A stretch of 64,000 nt of DNA from Odobenus rosmarus divergens. Its lineage: Eukaryota; Chordata; Mammalia; Carnivora; Odobenidae. The notes beneath the pieces are model-generated. The model was not told where the DNA came from. It did no database searches and saw nothing but the letters and a program-made list of their open reading frames with translations. Within the stretch, counting starts at the first letter, position 1, and every line of letters starts with the position of its first letter. Below, piece after piece: positions 1-45,916 of the stretch. The stretch covers positions 1,198,675-1,262,674 of the forward strand of contig NW_004450398.1 of assembly GCF_000321225.1 (NCBI RefSeq), written 5' to 3'. The position numbers and the translations under genes were made by a program.

Positions 1-30
1 TCTTCAGACTGAGCCAGCGAGGCACCCTGA
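1..30 (-). mobile_element. SINE head fragment at window edge
   Basis: ACTGAGCCAGCGAGGCACC matches the reverse-complement head of a carnivore SINE, cut by the window start. Confidence 0.6.
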
Positions 31-40
31 TAAAAGAATT

Positions 41-210
41 TTTTTTTTAAGATTTTATTTATTTATTTGAGAGAGAGAGAATGAGAGATAGAGAGCACGA
101 GAGGGGAGAGGGTCAGAGGGAGAAGCGGATGCGGGACTCGATCCCGGGACTCCAGGATCATGACCTGAGCCGAAGGCAGTCGCTTAACCAACTGAGCCAC
201 CCAGGCGCCC
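41..210 (-). mobile_element. Carnivore tRNA-derived SINE
   Basis: It runs from T-rich tail to GAGCCACCCAGGCGCCC. It is an internally shortened subtype with GGACTCCAGGATCATGACC. Confidence 0.93.
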
Positions 211-399
211 ATAAAGCAATTCGTTTCTTGTAGGAAAATCCAAACATAAAAGTATAGTAAAAAATTGCAATTTCTTCTTCTAGCTGCTCTGCATTCCACA
301 TCCAATCCCACCCCACAAATACACCTTCCATTAACAATTTAATATGTAACTATTCACACTTTAAAAAGTTTTATAACATACAAAGAGATACATATGTCT

Positions 400-720
400 C
401 TTTCTCTCTCAGATGTTTACTGAGCACTTTACCCATGCCAGGCAATGTTGCAGGCCATGAGGACAGTAGCAAATAACAGAGTCATGGACTTAATTTTCCA
501 GTAGGAGGAGATGGGTAGGAAGCATGGGAACAAATGAGAATTTCAGATTGTGATAAGGCATCTGAAAAAATAAAACTGGGCAAGAGGGTAGAGAGTGATG
601 TGGGTTGGTGGAGGGCCAAGGTGGTTAGGAGAGGACACATTGGCGCTGAATGACAATGAGCTGGAGAGGTGAAGATCTAGGGAAGGAGCATTCCAGGGAG
701 AGGAAAAATCTAGGTGTTTT
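400..720 (+). mobile_element. L2-like ancient repeat
   Basis: It has phrases typical of L2/MIR-class repeats: a TTTACTGAGCACTTTACC opening, then CATGCCAGGCAATG, and later GGAGCATTCCAGGGAGAGG. It is diverged, and the family is from memory. Confidence 0.5.
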
Positions 721-819
721 TAAAGAAATAGGATTACACTAGATACACTGATCTGCTGAATATTCTACACATACAAGGTATATTGCTCTTGCCTACTTCA
801 TCATATATTATAAATGGAT

Positions 820-1125
820 TTCTCCATCAGCACCTAGTCTGTGTCACTCTTTTTTGATAGCTGCATATTATTCCATACTGTTGCTATCCATCATGTATTT
901 AATCAGAATTTCCCTGTTGATGGATATTTAGGTTGTTTCTGGTTTGGAGCTGCTGCAAAAATGCTGGAAAGGACAGCTTTTTACACTTGCATTCACATTT
1001 CTACAGAAAACATTTCCAGGAGTGGCCCTGCTACCTCAGTGTCCATGTGTGTGCACATGTTTTCATCCGCTAAACCCCTGGGATGGCCATGAGTTTTCAT
1101 ATCAGCCTCATGTTCAGAAGCATAA
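820..1125 (-). mobile_element. LINE-1 3' fragment
   Basis: The stretch resembles the antisense of the L1 tail: GCATATTATTCCATACTG and CCTGTTGATGGATATTTAGG. Confidence 0.55.
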
Positions 1126-1137
1126 AAGATAAACTTT

Positions 1138-1247
1138 TGTTTAGGTGTGGAGCTCTTTGCAGGGCTTGAACTCATGACCCTGAGATGAAGACCTGAGCTT
1201 GAAATCAAGAGTGGGACGCCTAGCAGACTGAGCCACCCAGGTGCCCC
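1138..1247 (-). mobile_element. Old short carnivore SINE
   Basis: It is a diverged copy ending GCCACCCAGGTGCCCC. The site TAAAAGATAARCTTTT flanks it. Confidence 0.85.
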
Positions 1248-1260
1248 CTAAAAGATAAGC

Positions 1261-1471
1261 TTTTATTTATTTATTTATTTATCTAAAGATTTTATTTATT
1301 TATTTGAGAGAGAGAGAATGAGAGATAGAGAGCACGAGAGGGAAGAGGGTCAGAGGGAGAAGCAGACTCCCTGCTGAGCAGGGAGCCCGATGCGGGACTC
1401 GATCCCGGGACTCCAGGATCACGACCTGAGCCGAAGGCAGTTGCTTAACCAACTGAGCCACCCAGGCGCCC
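1261..1471 (-). mobile_element. Carnivore SINE inserted beside an older SINE
   Basis: It is a full-length copy flanked by AAAGATAAGCTTTTA on both sides, so it used the older element's duplicated target site. Confidence 0.93.
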
Positions 1472-1560
1472 AAAGATAAGCTTTTAGATCAAAGAAGCAA
1501 AACAAAGTACTGTGTGCTAAATTAAAAGGGGCAGGTGCTGAGACCCTGATTCACTTTATT

Positions 1561-1763
1561 ATTTTTTTAAAAAATTTTATTTATTTATTTATTTGACAGA
1601 GACAGACACAGCGAGAGAAGGAACACAAGCAGGGGGAGTGGGAGAGGGAGAAGCAGGCTTCCCGCTGAGGAGGGAGCCTGATGCGGGACTCGATCCCGGG
1701 ACTCCAGGATCATGACCTGAGCCGAAGGCAGTCACTTAACCAACTGAGCCACCCAGGCGCCCC
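1561..1763 (-). mobile_element. Carnivore SINE
   Basis: It is full length with the target duplication CTGATTCACTTTA on each side. Confidence 0.95.
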
Positions 1764-2558
1764 CTGATTCACTTTAAAGGCAGAATATCTAAGTGAGGAG
1801 AGGAAGATGGCAGAGAACAAAAGAGAGAGAATACTAGGAATGCCAGCTGGTGGGGCTTGCATCGGAAGATGGGAACTCTCTGTTGTGGAAAGGCTCAGAC
1901 CTCGAATAAGCATGGCGTTGTAAAGTACAGCAGTTGTCAGGCTAACCCTGTGTGTGCATCACAGCACAGAGCAGGATGTCCTTGGGAAAACTCTCTCTTA
2001 AAGTTGATAGTCCTGTGTCTCAACAGCCCTAAGTGAGTATAAAAGGGCAGTATCACCAGAAACTTCCTATTGATGCACTGATTCATTCAGTGAAACATTT
2101 GTTAAGCACGTTTCCTATGCCAGGCATCATACCGGGCGTTGGGAATATAAAGAAGATGAAAAGATGCTGACCTCAAGTCTCTCAATCTTAGCACAACAAC
2201 AATTATCAAGAAGAGCTTCTCATTTTCCTGCTGGAGCAGTGCCTCAACCCTGGCAGGTCAAGGCTTTTGAAAACCAATGGAGTGGATTCTTTCCTGAATT
2301 TCCATAATTATCCTATTCAGAGACCTGACATCAACTGCTTTTCTAAGCAGCTGGTCTCAGCGGTTTTTGTCTTTGTCTCTAGAAAAAACCCGCAGGCACA
2401 AAGACACTGCTAATTTAATTTGATGTGAAGAGCTAACCTAAGAGGGATCCATCATCCAGTGCCCTATGGGTGATCCACGTTGAAGTATGGCATCCAATGA
2501 TAAAGCAGTTGGAGGACAGTGTGGGTCACTCTTTGAGTCAGCTACTTGTTTTGACATT

Positions 2559-2577
2559 TGTGTGTGTGTGTGTGTGT
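2559..2577. repeat. (GT)n microsatellite
   Basis: About nine GT units. Confidence 0.9.
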
Positions 2578-3048
2578 TGACTTTGTTTTTAGGAGTAGGT
2601 TAGGGGGTGCCAATCTTGAGTGAGAAGGCACTTTATTTTGGACACACTGTATTTTCTTCCTGTTGTGAATATAAGATAAAAATATTTATCTCAATAGCAA
2701 TGCAGGTCTCCCTTATATGAAGGAGTTTTTATATCAATTATTAATAAGTTCTGAGTAAATTTGAGGGCAATCATTTAATACCAACTTTAAAGTGGGCACT
2801 CTTAAGAAAGATTTCAATGGGTCTTCAGAGAACTATATTAATAGTATGTAACCTGAACTTTCTGTTAATCTGGGGACTACATCATCTATCGTGGAAAAAA
2901 AGAAAAGTCAATGTCCAGAAGATTTCAGGGAGCACTGACCACAGATCTGAAGAAAAACTTAAAGCCAGGCTTGTTATAATGGAGGTCCCTGGTTTCTTCA
3001 TATTTACAGCACTTGATATCTCAAGTATTAAGAAGAGTTCAGGAAAAA

Positions 3049-3244
3049 GGGGAACCGGGGTGGCTTAGTCGTTGAGCATCTACCTTCGGCTCAGGTCATG
3101 ATCCCCCGGTCCTGGGATCAAGCCCCACATCGGGCTCCCTGCTCAGCGGGAAAGCCTTCTTCTCCCTCTTCCACTCCCCCTGCTTGTGTTCCCTCTCTCG
3201 ATGGGTCTCTGTCAAATAAATAAAATCTTTAAGAAAAAAAAAAA
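3049..3244 (+). mobile_element. Carnivore SINE
   Basis: It has a diverged head (GAACCGGGGTGGCTTAG), a CT-rich body, and an AAATAAATAAAATCTTT tail with an A run. Confidence 0.93.
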
Positions 3245-4517
3245 GCATTCATAAAAATTGCTAGTTTAATATTAAACAGAATTTCAAACCACTTTAGCAA
3301 AGAATTTGTTTTGAAAGGTACCTGACAGCTTTGTTTTTGAGTTGTCTTATTAATGGGCTGAATCCTCTTTTATCTTTAAGATACAGGTATTTAAAATTTA
3401 AATTCATATCTAGATCTAGATTTTGGACTGTAACATACGGTTGTTAAGAAACATCTATTCTCTGTGTGTCTACGCGTTTACTCTGTAATTTTTAGCAGGT
3501 TAGTTGCACTCTTGTCTAGACTCTTTGGAGAAAAAGTCAACAATATGTTTTTCCCCGTTTGGGCTCCGCATGGGTGAATTACAGGAAAACTTAACAGGTA
3601 CTCAGAACAACGTTATTTTCCTACTTTATGTAATTGGGTCCAAGTATTTATCTTTCGCTTCCCCCCCCCGCCCCCGCCCATGTTTACCTAAACTCAGTCT
3701 GCCCGCGTGAGAAGCAGTCAATAAAACACTACGGGAATACTCGAGCAAATCCCATCGTTCAGAAAAAAAACACTTCACTTAATGGTGCGTATAGAAGCTG
3801 GACGCACCAAAATAACCGTATTCGTTGGATACAGCTGGATACATTATGGAATAGGCCAATCCTCTGTTTAATTTGCAGGGCCCTTGGCCGGGAGGAGGGA
3901 GTCGATGGAAAAGTTTGGGTGAAGGCTTTAAATGAATAGTCTAACAGACGGTGAGTCATTCCAAGTTTCCAGTTAATAATCCCCTGTGCCGGGGCAGAGC
4001 CTGGGCCCGAGAGCTTTACGAGCCACACTACAGTTTAAGTTGTACTGTCTCACGGTTTTATTCTCTTCTACCAAATGAATACATAAAATGTAAGACGCGC
4101 AGCGTCGGCTTTGAAATGTAGGGCAAAATCTGGCTGGGGGCGGGGAGAAGGAAGGTGGAAAGAGAGCACAAGGTAGGGAGACTGAGAAGCAGAGAGCGCA
4201 CAGGCTGGTGATGCGAGAAGGAAAGAATTCCAGGAGGGGAGCGCTGTGTTTTGCGCCTTAGAACTGCTGTCCGTTTCCCCGCATCCTGTGCCCAACAGGA
4301 CGGCGAGGACCACCCCGGGGTCTGAAGTGTCGCGCAAAGACGCGCCCCCACCCCTGCCCCCACCAAGTGACAGGTGGGGCCGCCGAGCGACTACTGGACC
4401 TCCGCCTCCTCGCGCTGCCTGCCGGGAGCCAGAGCCGCTTCCGGTTGCTCTGGGGTTCGGAACTCCGACTCCCGTCGGCTCCCGGGAAAACCGCAGCGGG
4501 GTCGTGCGGGTGCTGCC

Positions 4518-4532
4518 GGAACTCGTAGTTCC
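4518..4532. promoter_or_regulatory. Perfect inverted repeat, ZNF143/THAP11-like site in GSPT1 promoter
   Basis: GGAACTCGTAGTTCC is a 6-bp inverted repeat with a 3-bp spacer. Read on the minus strand (ACTACGAGTTCC) it resembles the ZNF143/THAP11 core ACTACAANTCCC with mismatches. It overlaps an ETS core. The factor assignment is inference. Confidence 0.35.
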
Positions 4533-4905
4533 ATCTGCTGCAGCGCCTCATAGCCGGAAACTGGGAAGGGCAGGGCCAAGAACTACCGAGGCGAAGGTAC
4601 GGGTGGCAGGGAGGGGTCAATCCGCGCCGGCGTGGGGTTGGCGGTGAGGCGGTCCGAGGTGGTTGGGGTTGGGTGGGAGGAGATCCGCTCGCACACACGA
4701 GGAGGGTTGAGACGCCGCCGCCGTTGTCGCGAGTGCGGAGTTGGGACTGGAGCCTTCGCCGCGACAACGCCGGGGATTGTGTCGCTAGCCCCTGGCCCCT
4801 CTGCCTCGCCGCTTCGCCGGGTCATCGCGGCCTCCTCCTGCCCGGCCCGTGGCCCCCGCCTCCATTTCCCGCCCTCTCTTCACCACACACACGGCCCCCC
4901 CGATC

Positions 4906-37994
<33,089 letters not shown>

Positions 37995-38404
37995 GCATTT
38001 TCTTGATGACCCTGCACAATACTGTGAGGAAAATTGACTGCAAAAGCCTACTTCACACCGCCTTCTCTTGTTTTCTGCCCATTGACAAACTTCTCCCCAT
38101 ATTTTGCAAAGACAGAAATCCACAGCAAAAGTCCACATTGTGTCAGCTTTCTCATATTGAGAGCTCTGCTATGCCACTGTTGAATTTCCCCCCCGATTTT
38201 TTTCCTTCCCCTCCCAAACTCTGCTTCCTTGGACAGATTTGGCAATAGCTTTGTAAGTGATGTGGACATAATTGCCTACAATAATGAAAACTTACAGGAA
38301 TTTTTTTATTTTTCATTTCCCCTTAGGCATACTTAGTCTTTTCCCCCAGGCAGATGATTCTGAGTGTGCGAGTGTGTGCACATGTTACAGACAACTACCA
38401 TGTT

Positions 38405-38410
38405 AATAAA
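38405..38410 (+). promoter_or_regulatory. GSPT1: Proximal AATAAA poly(A) signal of GSPT1
   Basis: The hexamer lies 411 nt after the stop codon and is followed by AT-rich then T-rich sequence. Use here would give a short 3' UTR. Confidence 0.6.
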
Positions 38411-41400
38411 ATATTCAATTTGAAATCCTTTTCGGTATTTGAATTGCTTTTGAATAACGTTTTTTATCTGGATGTAACATTGTTGCATTAGCTTTTTAAC
38501 TTGCCAAGTAATTGAGTACATTTTATGACTTGGACTTTTCTAAACTCTTTCCCTACCCACTAGTTTAAATAAGGCATTTCCAAGCAATGTGCAAGTTTGT
38601 ATTACAGGAAAGAATTAGTTTGACTGCTTCCTTTGATGGTTAATGCGTATGTCCAGTAAATAACCTTTATGGAGCTGCGACACTGCTTTAGCAGTAGGTC
38701 TGCCAGCTCTTTTCTGCCAATTTATATTCACCATGATTTCTTAAACACAGTAAGTTGTTTTAAAGTAAAAGAGCAGCGTGCTGTAGTTTTTATAAGTAAA
38801 GCGTAATGAAATTGTACCCCTACAGAAAATTCCATTAACTCGTTAAATTAGTGGGATTTGCAATAAAGAAAGCATGTTGAGACCTGGCAAAAATGCCTCC
38901 TTTAGTATTTATAAGAGCTGCATGCATCTAGTATGAAAACTGTATCCATTGCAAGTGCCAGTTCTGCAAATTACTTCGTTTACTATTTGTATCAGTAATT
39001 TTAAAGGTTGGACAGTCCTTGCTGGTTTAAAGCTAAATCTCATCCAGCCACGAAAGGAACACATACTTAGAACCATCCGAATCTGCACAGACTAAAGTTA
39101 ACAGTGATAAGTAGAATCAAGCACAGTATGGAAGTTTTTCTCAGTTATTTGAAATTGACTGTTTTCTTAAATGTAAAGCTGAAATTTGCTAAACTGTTAT
39201 TTGGATGAACCACAGTGGAGTACTGTGGTGGTTTTTAGATTGAAGGCTGACTTTCTACTGTAACTGTCATGACTTTGAGAAGAGCCACTTTCTGGGTTTA
39301 TTGGAAGCCCCCCTTGATTTTGAGGGTTGTTGCCATTTATCAAAGACTCGGCCTCTTTTAGATTGTGGTTTATCTCTAAATAAGATACTTTGTAATTTTA
39401 TGTTTAATGACATGTCCCTTCCCTCAGAAAAGAAAAGCCTAGTCAGACCGTATTTCCAGTCACAAAGCATAAAACTTAATCTAACCCTGTGTTCTCCTAA
39501 CTATGGAATTACCATTCATTTTATGGATGAGGCTGTATGTCATATGGACAGAGCAGAGTTACTGTTCTACAGCTTCCCATAACTACACTCATGGCTAATA
39601 TTGCATGAAATTCAGCTACATTTTATTATGTCAGCAAATCTCTGGGCTTTTATTTTTCTGGGAACTATGGGAGCTTTAATCAGTATATACAACTCTTTTT
39701 GTACTCCAAGGTAATAGGAACAAAATAGAAATTGCTTGGATTTTAATGAATCTTTAAAAGCTCAAGAGTTACTGAAATTATTTCCAAAAATAGATTTCCA
39801 TTTTTAAATCGAGCATATTTTTAAAAACCAGTTTGTTTGCTATGAAAACATTTACACTTTTCGAATATTACATGCATGTTGCCAAGACTTCAGCAAAACG
39901 ACATGGATACCAACTGTCAAGGGCCCACCTCCAAAATAGAAGAGAGAATGAATACCAATGTCATTATGAAATAAAGATTTCATTGGATTCTTTTACACAT
40001 TTGTGCAAACGATGATCTAATCATTTAAAAGAAACCACATTGTTAAATATGGACTTGGAAGTTCTTTGGGAAGTATTCACTCAGAGTTGGTGCATTTTAA
40101 ACTCCTAGTCACCCTGGCTAGTGATTGGGATGAGGAAATGCAGTGTCTGGCGGGGACTGGCAGCGTGTGATGCTGGGCTCTGCAGAGCAGTGCGGGGTCC
40201 TGTGCTGTCGTTCTATGCTCCACAAGCGTGTGTGGGTGTGGCTGACCATGCGAACGTAGTAGGGTAGTTGGCCGCAGATTAGGGTAATACAGACCCAAAC
40301 GTTTTTTCCTCTGGCTTTAGCATAGATATATTAGAATCATAACTTTCTTTGCATCTTTTTACACTAATATTCTGTATACAACTTTCATGTGAGATTATTT
40401 ATAGTTTTTTAAATTAATGAACTGAATTGAAAAAGGTATTGTTGAAATGAACATCTTAAGTAATTGCCACTTTAAACCTTACTGTGGGAGAGGGGAAAAT
40501 ATAGCATCTATTTCTTGTTTTTAATTTGCAAACAGGACTTATCCAATGAAAATCAATGTAAAATCAAACCAAAAGAGTTGGACTGAGTATGTATTGCCAT
40601 GAAATTAAGTGACAAATAGTAAAGTGTTCTTGAATACTTAATCCCATGTATATTTGTTTGTTTTGAACTGAAAGTCTTGAAATATGTGATCATTGAATGT
40701 AAAAACTTTGTAAACTGTATAAGTACAGGTGGTTCACTGTAACAAGAGGTAACTTGTCCTTGTCTGCTAGTTCCCTCAGCGACAAGAACTGTGTTTTTGG
40801 TGTGGGATGGACTTTGCCGGGGGTGCCCCCGGAAGGCCCCGGCACCCTCAGCTCAAGTGCCGCAGATATTTTGGGTCACGCTTTCAAACAGATGCAGTTT
40901 TGCAACCCAAGAAAAAGGCCAATCTATGGTCAAAAACTGCTTCCATGATGAACTCCTGAGAAAAATCAGCTAAACTCCCTGGCATCTTCGGGAAGACCAG
41001 TCACAAGTGTTGTCACTACCCTGCGGTCTGTGACGACTGTCCCCCAGGGCGGCACTTCAGCCCCTCTTCTCGGTGGCACGGACTTCCTCACAGACCGCCA
41101 CCACGTGACTGGGGGCTTCGTGGGTTCGGGGACGGATTTCAGGTAGTCAAGGGGCAAGTAGTTTTTACGACAGCTCTCAACATCAGGCAACTCTGAACCT
41201 TTGAAACTCATTGTCACAGTTCTGGTGACTGCACTCCAGCGCCTCTAGAATGATTCCGTGTTCTGTACAGTGGTGGCCGACCTTACCAGAGTCAGCTGTG
41301 CCACGAATCCTGTCACAGACCCGTGTGCAGTAGACCGCCATCAGCAGGATTTAGGGGATGGTTTTCTGTCTCCAGATAACATGGCTTCCACCATTTCTTC

Positions 41401-42601
41401 CCGCTAATTTTTCACTGATTCTAGCAAGATGCCATCTGATATATTCATGCTTTGTTTCTTTAGAGATCTTGCCATAGCAGCAGCTTGTTAAATAAATGTA
41501 ATTACACGTGCACAACTCAGAATACTAGGTTTAAATTTAGCAGTCAGTTGGTTATATTAGATTTCCTAGTAAGTGGAATAGCGACTGTTTTTATTTTCCT
41601 GATAGTTCAGTGGATTCCATTTGAACCAATGTTTACTGCCAGAATTCAGGTCGGGTAGATTGGTTCAACTTGTGATGGTTTGGGTTCCAGGACATTCTTG
41701 ATTTTCAGTATCCTGGAACATACTGAGTCTTCCCTTCAATAAATACACTTTTCACATACCTCTAATCCTATGCTTCCTTGAAACAGTAATATGCTAGCCG
41801 AGTTGTTTACTAAGGCATGTGATAAGGGCCCGGAGGTGTGAGTGGAGATTAGAACCTTTACGTTCTCTAACGTAATAAGGGAAGAGCACATCAGCACCAC
41901 GTCTGATGAGATGGAAAATTAGGATTTCTCAAGCAAGCCCCGGCCTGGGAACAGTGTTTCCTGCCTCGACACACATACATGCCACTGCGCCCTTTAAAAC
42001 TTAACACGGAAACCTCAGGTTCGTGGGCAGCAAAGGTAGAATGACGTTTTGTGCTTCCTGAGGCTTCCTCCGCCAGGCACACTAGCTTAGTGCTCCAGAT
42101 GTCAGCCCAAGCCCCTGCTACCTCCTTTCCTGCTGCCCGGGAAGAGCGTGCCGGAGCACAGCTCCGCGCCATCCACCGGCTTTCCGTGACTGAGGTCGGA
42201 GCCCGGGAGGGCTGCCTATTTTAAGGACTCCCACTGGGCTCTCGTAAATCGACTCACCTCTTTGTTAACTAGTTTGTTCTGTTCTAAAGGAAATGTGGAT
42301 CTCTCTCAGGCCAGGACTCAGTGACTAGTTTTTACTAGAACAGCGTAGGTCAATACCTGGCTCTTTTTTTTAAAACCAGAGAATTCAAGGGAACTGAGTA
42401 GCTCTGCTGGGGTTTTTAACTTAATTCTAAAGCATGGCAGAATGCTCTAGGTAGGAACTGTGGGAATCCGAGGTAAAGAAACCTTTTTCTTATGATTTGT
42501 AGCTACCTACTGTGCCTGAATTGGTGCCTGTGAGGATGAAGCCCTTAGCCGCTCTTGCAATTATTCCAATGACTGAAGTTAAAAGAATTTGCTTTTGTAA
42601 T

Positions 42602-42607
42602 AATAAA
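42602..42607 (+). promoter_or_regulatory. GSPT1: Distal AATAAA poly(A) signal of GSPT1
   Basis: This is the last hexamer before SINEs resume. It is followed within 40 bases by T- and GT-rich sequence (GTCTGTTTGTTTAC). Confidence 0.55.
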
Positions 42608-42734
42608 AATTGTCATCTTCCCTTTTGAAGGATTTGTCTGTTTGTTTACAATCGCCTGTATAATTGTTTCATGCCCTGAGTGCCTCTGTCCGTCCTCGAT
42701 TTCTGGGTCAGGTAGGGTCAGGTACCGGCAGCAT

Positions 42735-42925
42735 TTTTAAGATTGATTTTAGAGAGTGAGAGAGCTCATGCAAGCGGGGGGGCGGGGTGCTGGGGGAGAG
42801 GCAGAGAAGCAGACTCCCCACTGAACGTGGAGCCCAATGCGGGTCTCGATCCCAGGACCGAGTTCACAGCCTGAGCTGAAACCCGGAGTCAGAGGCTTAA
42901 ACCGGCTGAGCCACCCAGGCGCCCC
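42735..42925 (-). mobile_element. Carnivore SINE
   Basis: It is a diverged copy ending GCCACCCAGGCGCCCC; the first repeat after the GSPT1 3' UTR. Confidence 0.92.
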
Positions 42926-43095
42926 ACAGGTGACTTAGTCTTAACAACGGTAACTACACAGGAAGTTAAGAGTTGCTTAATAGCCGTATCACAGTATCTG
43001 GCTTTATGTGAGAGTTGGGGAGACATCAGGATTCTGTCAGAAGTACTACCCTCTCTATTCAGGATTTTTAATAATGAACAAGAAACCAAATACTT

Positions 43096-43318
43096 GGGGC
43101 ACCTGGGTGGCTCAGGTGGTTAAGCATCTCCCATCTGCCTTTGGCCCAGGTCATGATCCCAGGGTCCTGGCATCAAGCCCCACATCTGGCTCCTGGCTTC
43201 TGGCTCGGAGGGCGGTGGGGCGGCGGTGGGGGGGGAAGAGTCCACTTCTCCCTCTCCTTCTGCCTCTCCCCCTTCTCATGCTCTATCTGTCTCAAATGAA
43301 TAAAAATCTAAAAAAAAA
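43096..43318 (+). mobile_element. Carnivore SINE with G-rich insert
   Basis: It is flanked by AGAAACCAAATACTT; the middle holds an extra GGCGGTGGGGCGGCGG run. Confidence 0.93.
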
Positions 43319-44219
43319 GAAACCAAATACTTCAATGTGCCAGGACAAGAAATGAATGGTAAACAGAGGCAGTGTTACACAGTGGTTAGTGGGCTGGCTG
43401 GCAGCAATACATTCCTCGGTCCTCCTTTTACTCCCATGAGTTTGAGTTCTTGGTGATCAGTCTGTAGTAAAGGTGTTTGGCATTCAGTGGCGTCTTCGCT
43501 TAAAACTTGTCAGCAAGCTTGCTATCGAAGCAGGGGTTCATATTATAAAAGTTCTAAGTAAGTGGCTTGTGATTAACCACATGAGTTAACCACTCTTCTA
43601 CTCTTAAGTGACTGTGCTCTAAATGTGTTTGGGCATCAGCCACACTGTACTGGGGCGGGGAAAAGACAGGAGGGGGTCTTACACATCAGGCCCACCCATG
43701 GATGCAATTTCAGAGACAAGGTTCTTTCTGTCGATGCATCTTAAAGCAGAAAAGTAGGGTCAGTACCTCGGACACTGGAACTTTATAGCGAAGAACTACA
43801 GATATGATCTAGAAGAATAAATGATGGCCAAGTTACGATATTTTTCGAATTTAAAAAGACGTAAAGAAAAAAACACCAGTCTCTTTGGCCATGGGAGAAA
43901 ACAGGTCCCAAAAAATATTTTTTATTTAACCTTTTTAGTGACAAGGTTATCTATTTTGAGTCTCTGGCCATTTATGGCCATTTAGATGATACATGAAGAA
44001 TTGTAAAAGTCATATACTGCAGTGGCAAATTTTTTTGTTTCCTTATATTCATCATCTAAATTCAGTCTTAAAAGTGAAATTTTTGTTAGGCTCTGGGTGC
44101 CCAAATTCCTTGCATGAAATATTTTCCTATGTATACTACTAGAAACAGATTAGTTAAAACAAGGAAACAAAAATCTTATAGCTGACGAGTGTGCTTTTTG
44201 CTATTTAATTACCAGTTGT

Positions 44220-44339
44220 TTTTTTTTTAACAAGACCTTTTTTTTTTAGTAAGTGGGCTCCATTGCCCAACATGGAGTTGAACTCATGATCCTGAGATCA
44301 AGTCACATGCTCTGCCTACTGAGCCGGCCAGGTGCCCCA
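44220..44339 (-). mobile_element. Short old carnivore SINE
   Basis: It has an ACATGGAGTTGAACTCATGA body and a GCCGGCCAGGTGCCCC end. Confidence 0.87.
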
Positions 44340-44964
44340 TCCATTACTATTTTTTATGATATGAACCTTCTGTTACAAATTAGGCAAAAACTTTTCCCTC
44401 TCAGTGTGCATGGTGTCACATTAAAGTTAGTAGCATGTTTTCTTAACCCATCCCACTTCTGAGCTCTTGAACATTTCATTTCAGTGGAAATGAATCATGC
44501 CCGAATATATAAGAATTAACAGTAAAGGTAGTTAAAATTTAATGATTTATATGAGTTTTAATTTTAAGGCATTTTCACCAAAATAGTTCTATTCTCTGGT
44601 TTGAGTTAAGAGGCTACTGGTCATCTAAGTCTACTGGTAAAACAGCTTAGCTAGAGAGGAAACCATGGGAAAAATTATATATTTAATTTGTCTTGCAATC
44701 TTTATTGTGTGATTATATTTAGATTGAGACTTACTATGGTGATTTCACCCCTTTTAATGGAGTAAGAGTGCAGTCCTCAAGCACTTTGTGTTTGCTCATA
44801 GACTTCACAAGTTACTGAGAACGGAAGCAGTCTCCATTACCAGCTTTATTTCCCTGGCAAAGACACTAAATTTTAGGATCGAGAAATTTTGAAAGAATTG
44901 GATTCCTAGGAGTCATTAGTATTTGTAAAACAGTTCCAGCAGACAGAACTTGTGTACAAAAAGG

Positions 44965-45310
44965 AGAGTTTTTTATCAAGGCAAAATTTGCATACAGTGA
45001 AATGCACATAACTTAAGCTTACAATGAGTTTGTCGAGTGGGTACAATTATGTAGACATCCACGTCAACATACAGAACATTTTCATCACCCCAAAAAGTGC
45101 CGTTTTGTCCATTTCCAACCCATTCCTTCTTCCAGCCAAGGTGACCACTGTTCTTCATACATTTGTTTTGCCTGGGTTCGAACTCCACATAAATAGAATC
45201 CCTATGCACCCAACTGTCTTCTCTCAAGCAACATGTTTTCGGGATTAATTATGTTGTGTCTATCAGTAGTTTATTCTCGATCACGGAGTAACAGTCTATT
45301 TTATGAATAT
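44965..45310 (-). mobile_element. LINE-1-derived fragment
   Basis: It has ACATTTTCATCACCCCAAAA and CATAAATAGAATCCCTATGC. Confidence 0.55.
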
Positions 45311-45717
45311 CCCAGAATTTTTTTTTATCCCTCCTTGAAGGGAGATTTAATTTTGTTTGCCAATTAGGATTCTGTCATCTTGGTTACAAATACAACCTTC
45401 TTTGAATTAGTTAGAAATGCAAATAAATCGGACAGAAAAGTTTCGTCTTTTCTGTTTATCTGCTTTTATTACCAAACAGATCATTTAGTCCTCCTCAAAG
45501 GTGATGAAATGACACGAGATCCCTTGTGATCACTATCCTGAATGCTTTCTCCACTGCGACCCTTTGACGAGCCATGCCTGTCCACAGACTTCTGTGTTGC
45601 CAGGGCAAATTAACCGGACTCACACTTCTACTGATCAAACTCCTTCCAACCTCAGGACCAAGTCCTATTTTTTTTTCTTGTTCAGTTGACTTTATTTAAT
45701 TATGTTCATGAATAACT

Positions 45718-45916
45718 TTTTTTTTTTTTTAAAGACTTTACTTATTTATTTGACAGAGACACAGCGAGAGAGGGAACACAAGCAGGGGGAGCGGGAGAGG
45801 GAGAAGCAGGCTTCCCGCTGAGCAGGGAGCCAGATGCGGGACTCGATCCCAGGACCCTGGGACCAGGACCTGAGCCAAAGGCAGACGCTTTAACGACTGA
45901 GCCACCCAGGCGCCCC
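45718..45916 (-). mobile_element. Carnivore SINE
   Basis: It is flanked by ATGAATAACTTTT. Confidence 0.95.

Larger units (their letters stand above)
1..4250. other. Upstream region: SINEs and old L1/L2, no gene seen
   Basis: The region holds six SINE pieces, an L2-like stretch (about 400-720), an L1 fragment (820-1125) and a second L2/MIR-like stretch near 2070-2170. The rest is unassigned. A C-rich run lies at 3661-3680. Small ORFs show no recognisable protein. Confidence 0.7.
37995..42630 (+). other. GSPT1: Probable GSPT1 3' UTR with several poly(A) signals
   Basis: This 4.6-kb stretch after the stop codon contains no SINE, although copies occur every 1-2 kb around it, as expected for conserved exonic sequence. 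AATAAA hexamers occur at 38405, 38862, 39970, 41491, 41738 and 42602. Many ATTTA pentamers are present. The last hexamer is followed by a T/GT-rich stretch, and the first SINE appears at 42735. Confidence 0.65.

Noticed and set aside
4849..4905. In-frame upstream extension of GSPT1 by 19 codons
   Set aside because: The upstream frame opens with GTG, not ATG; the ATG at 4906 has a strong context and matches the known protein start.
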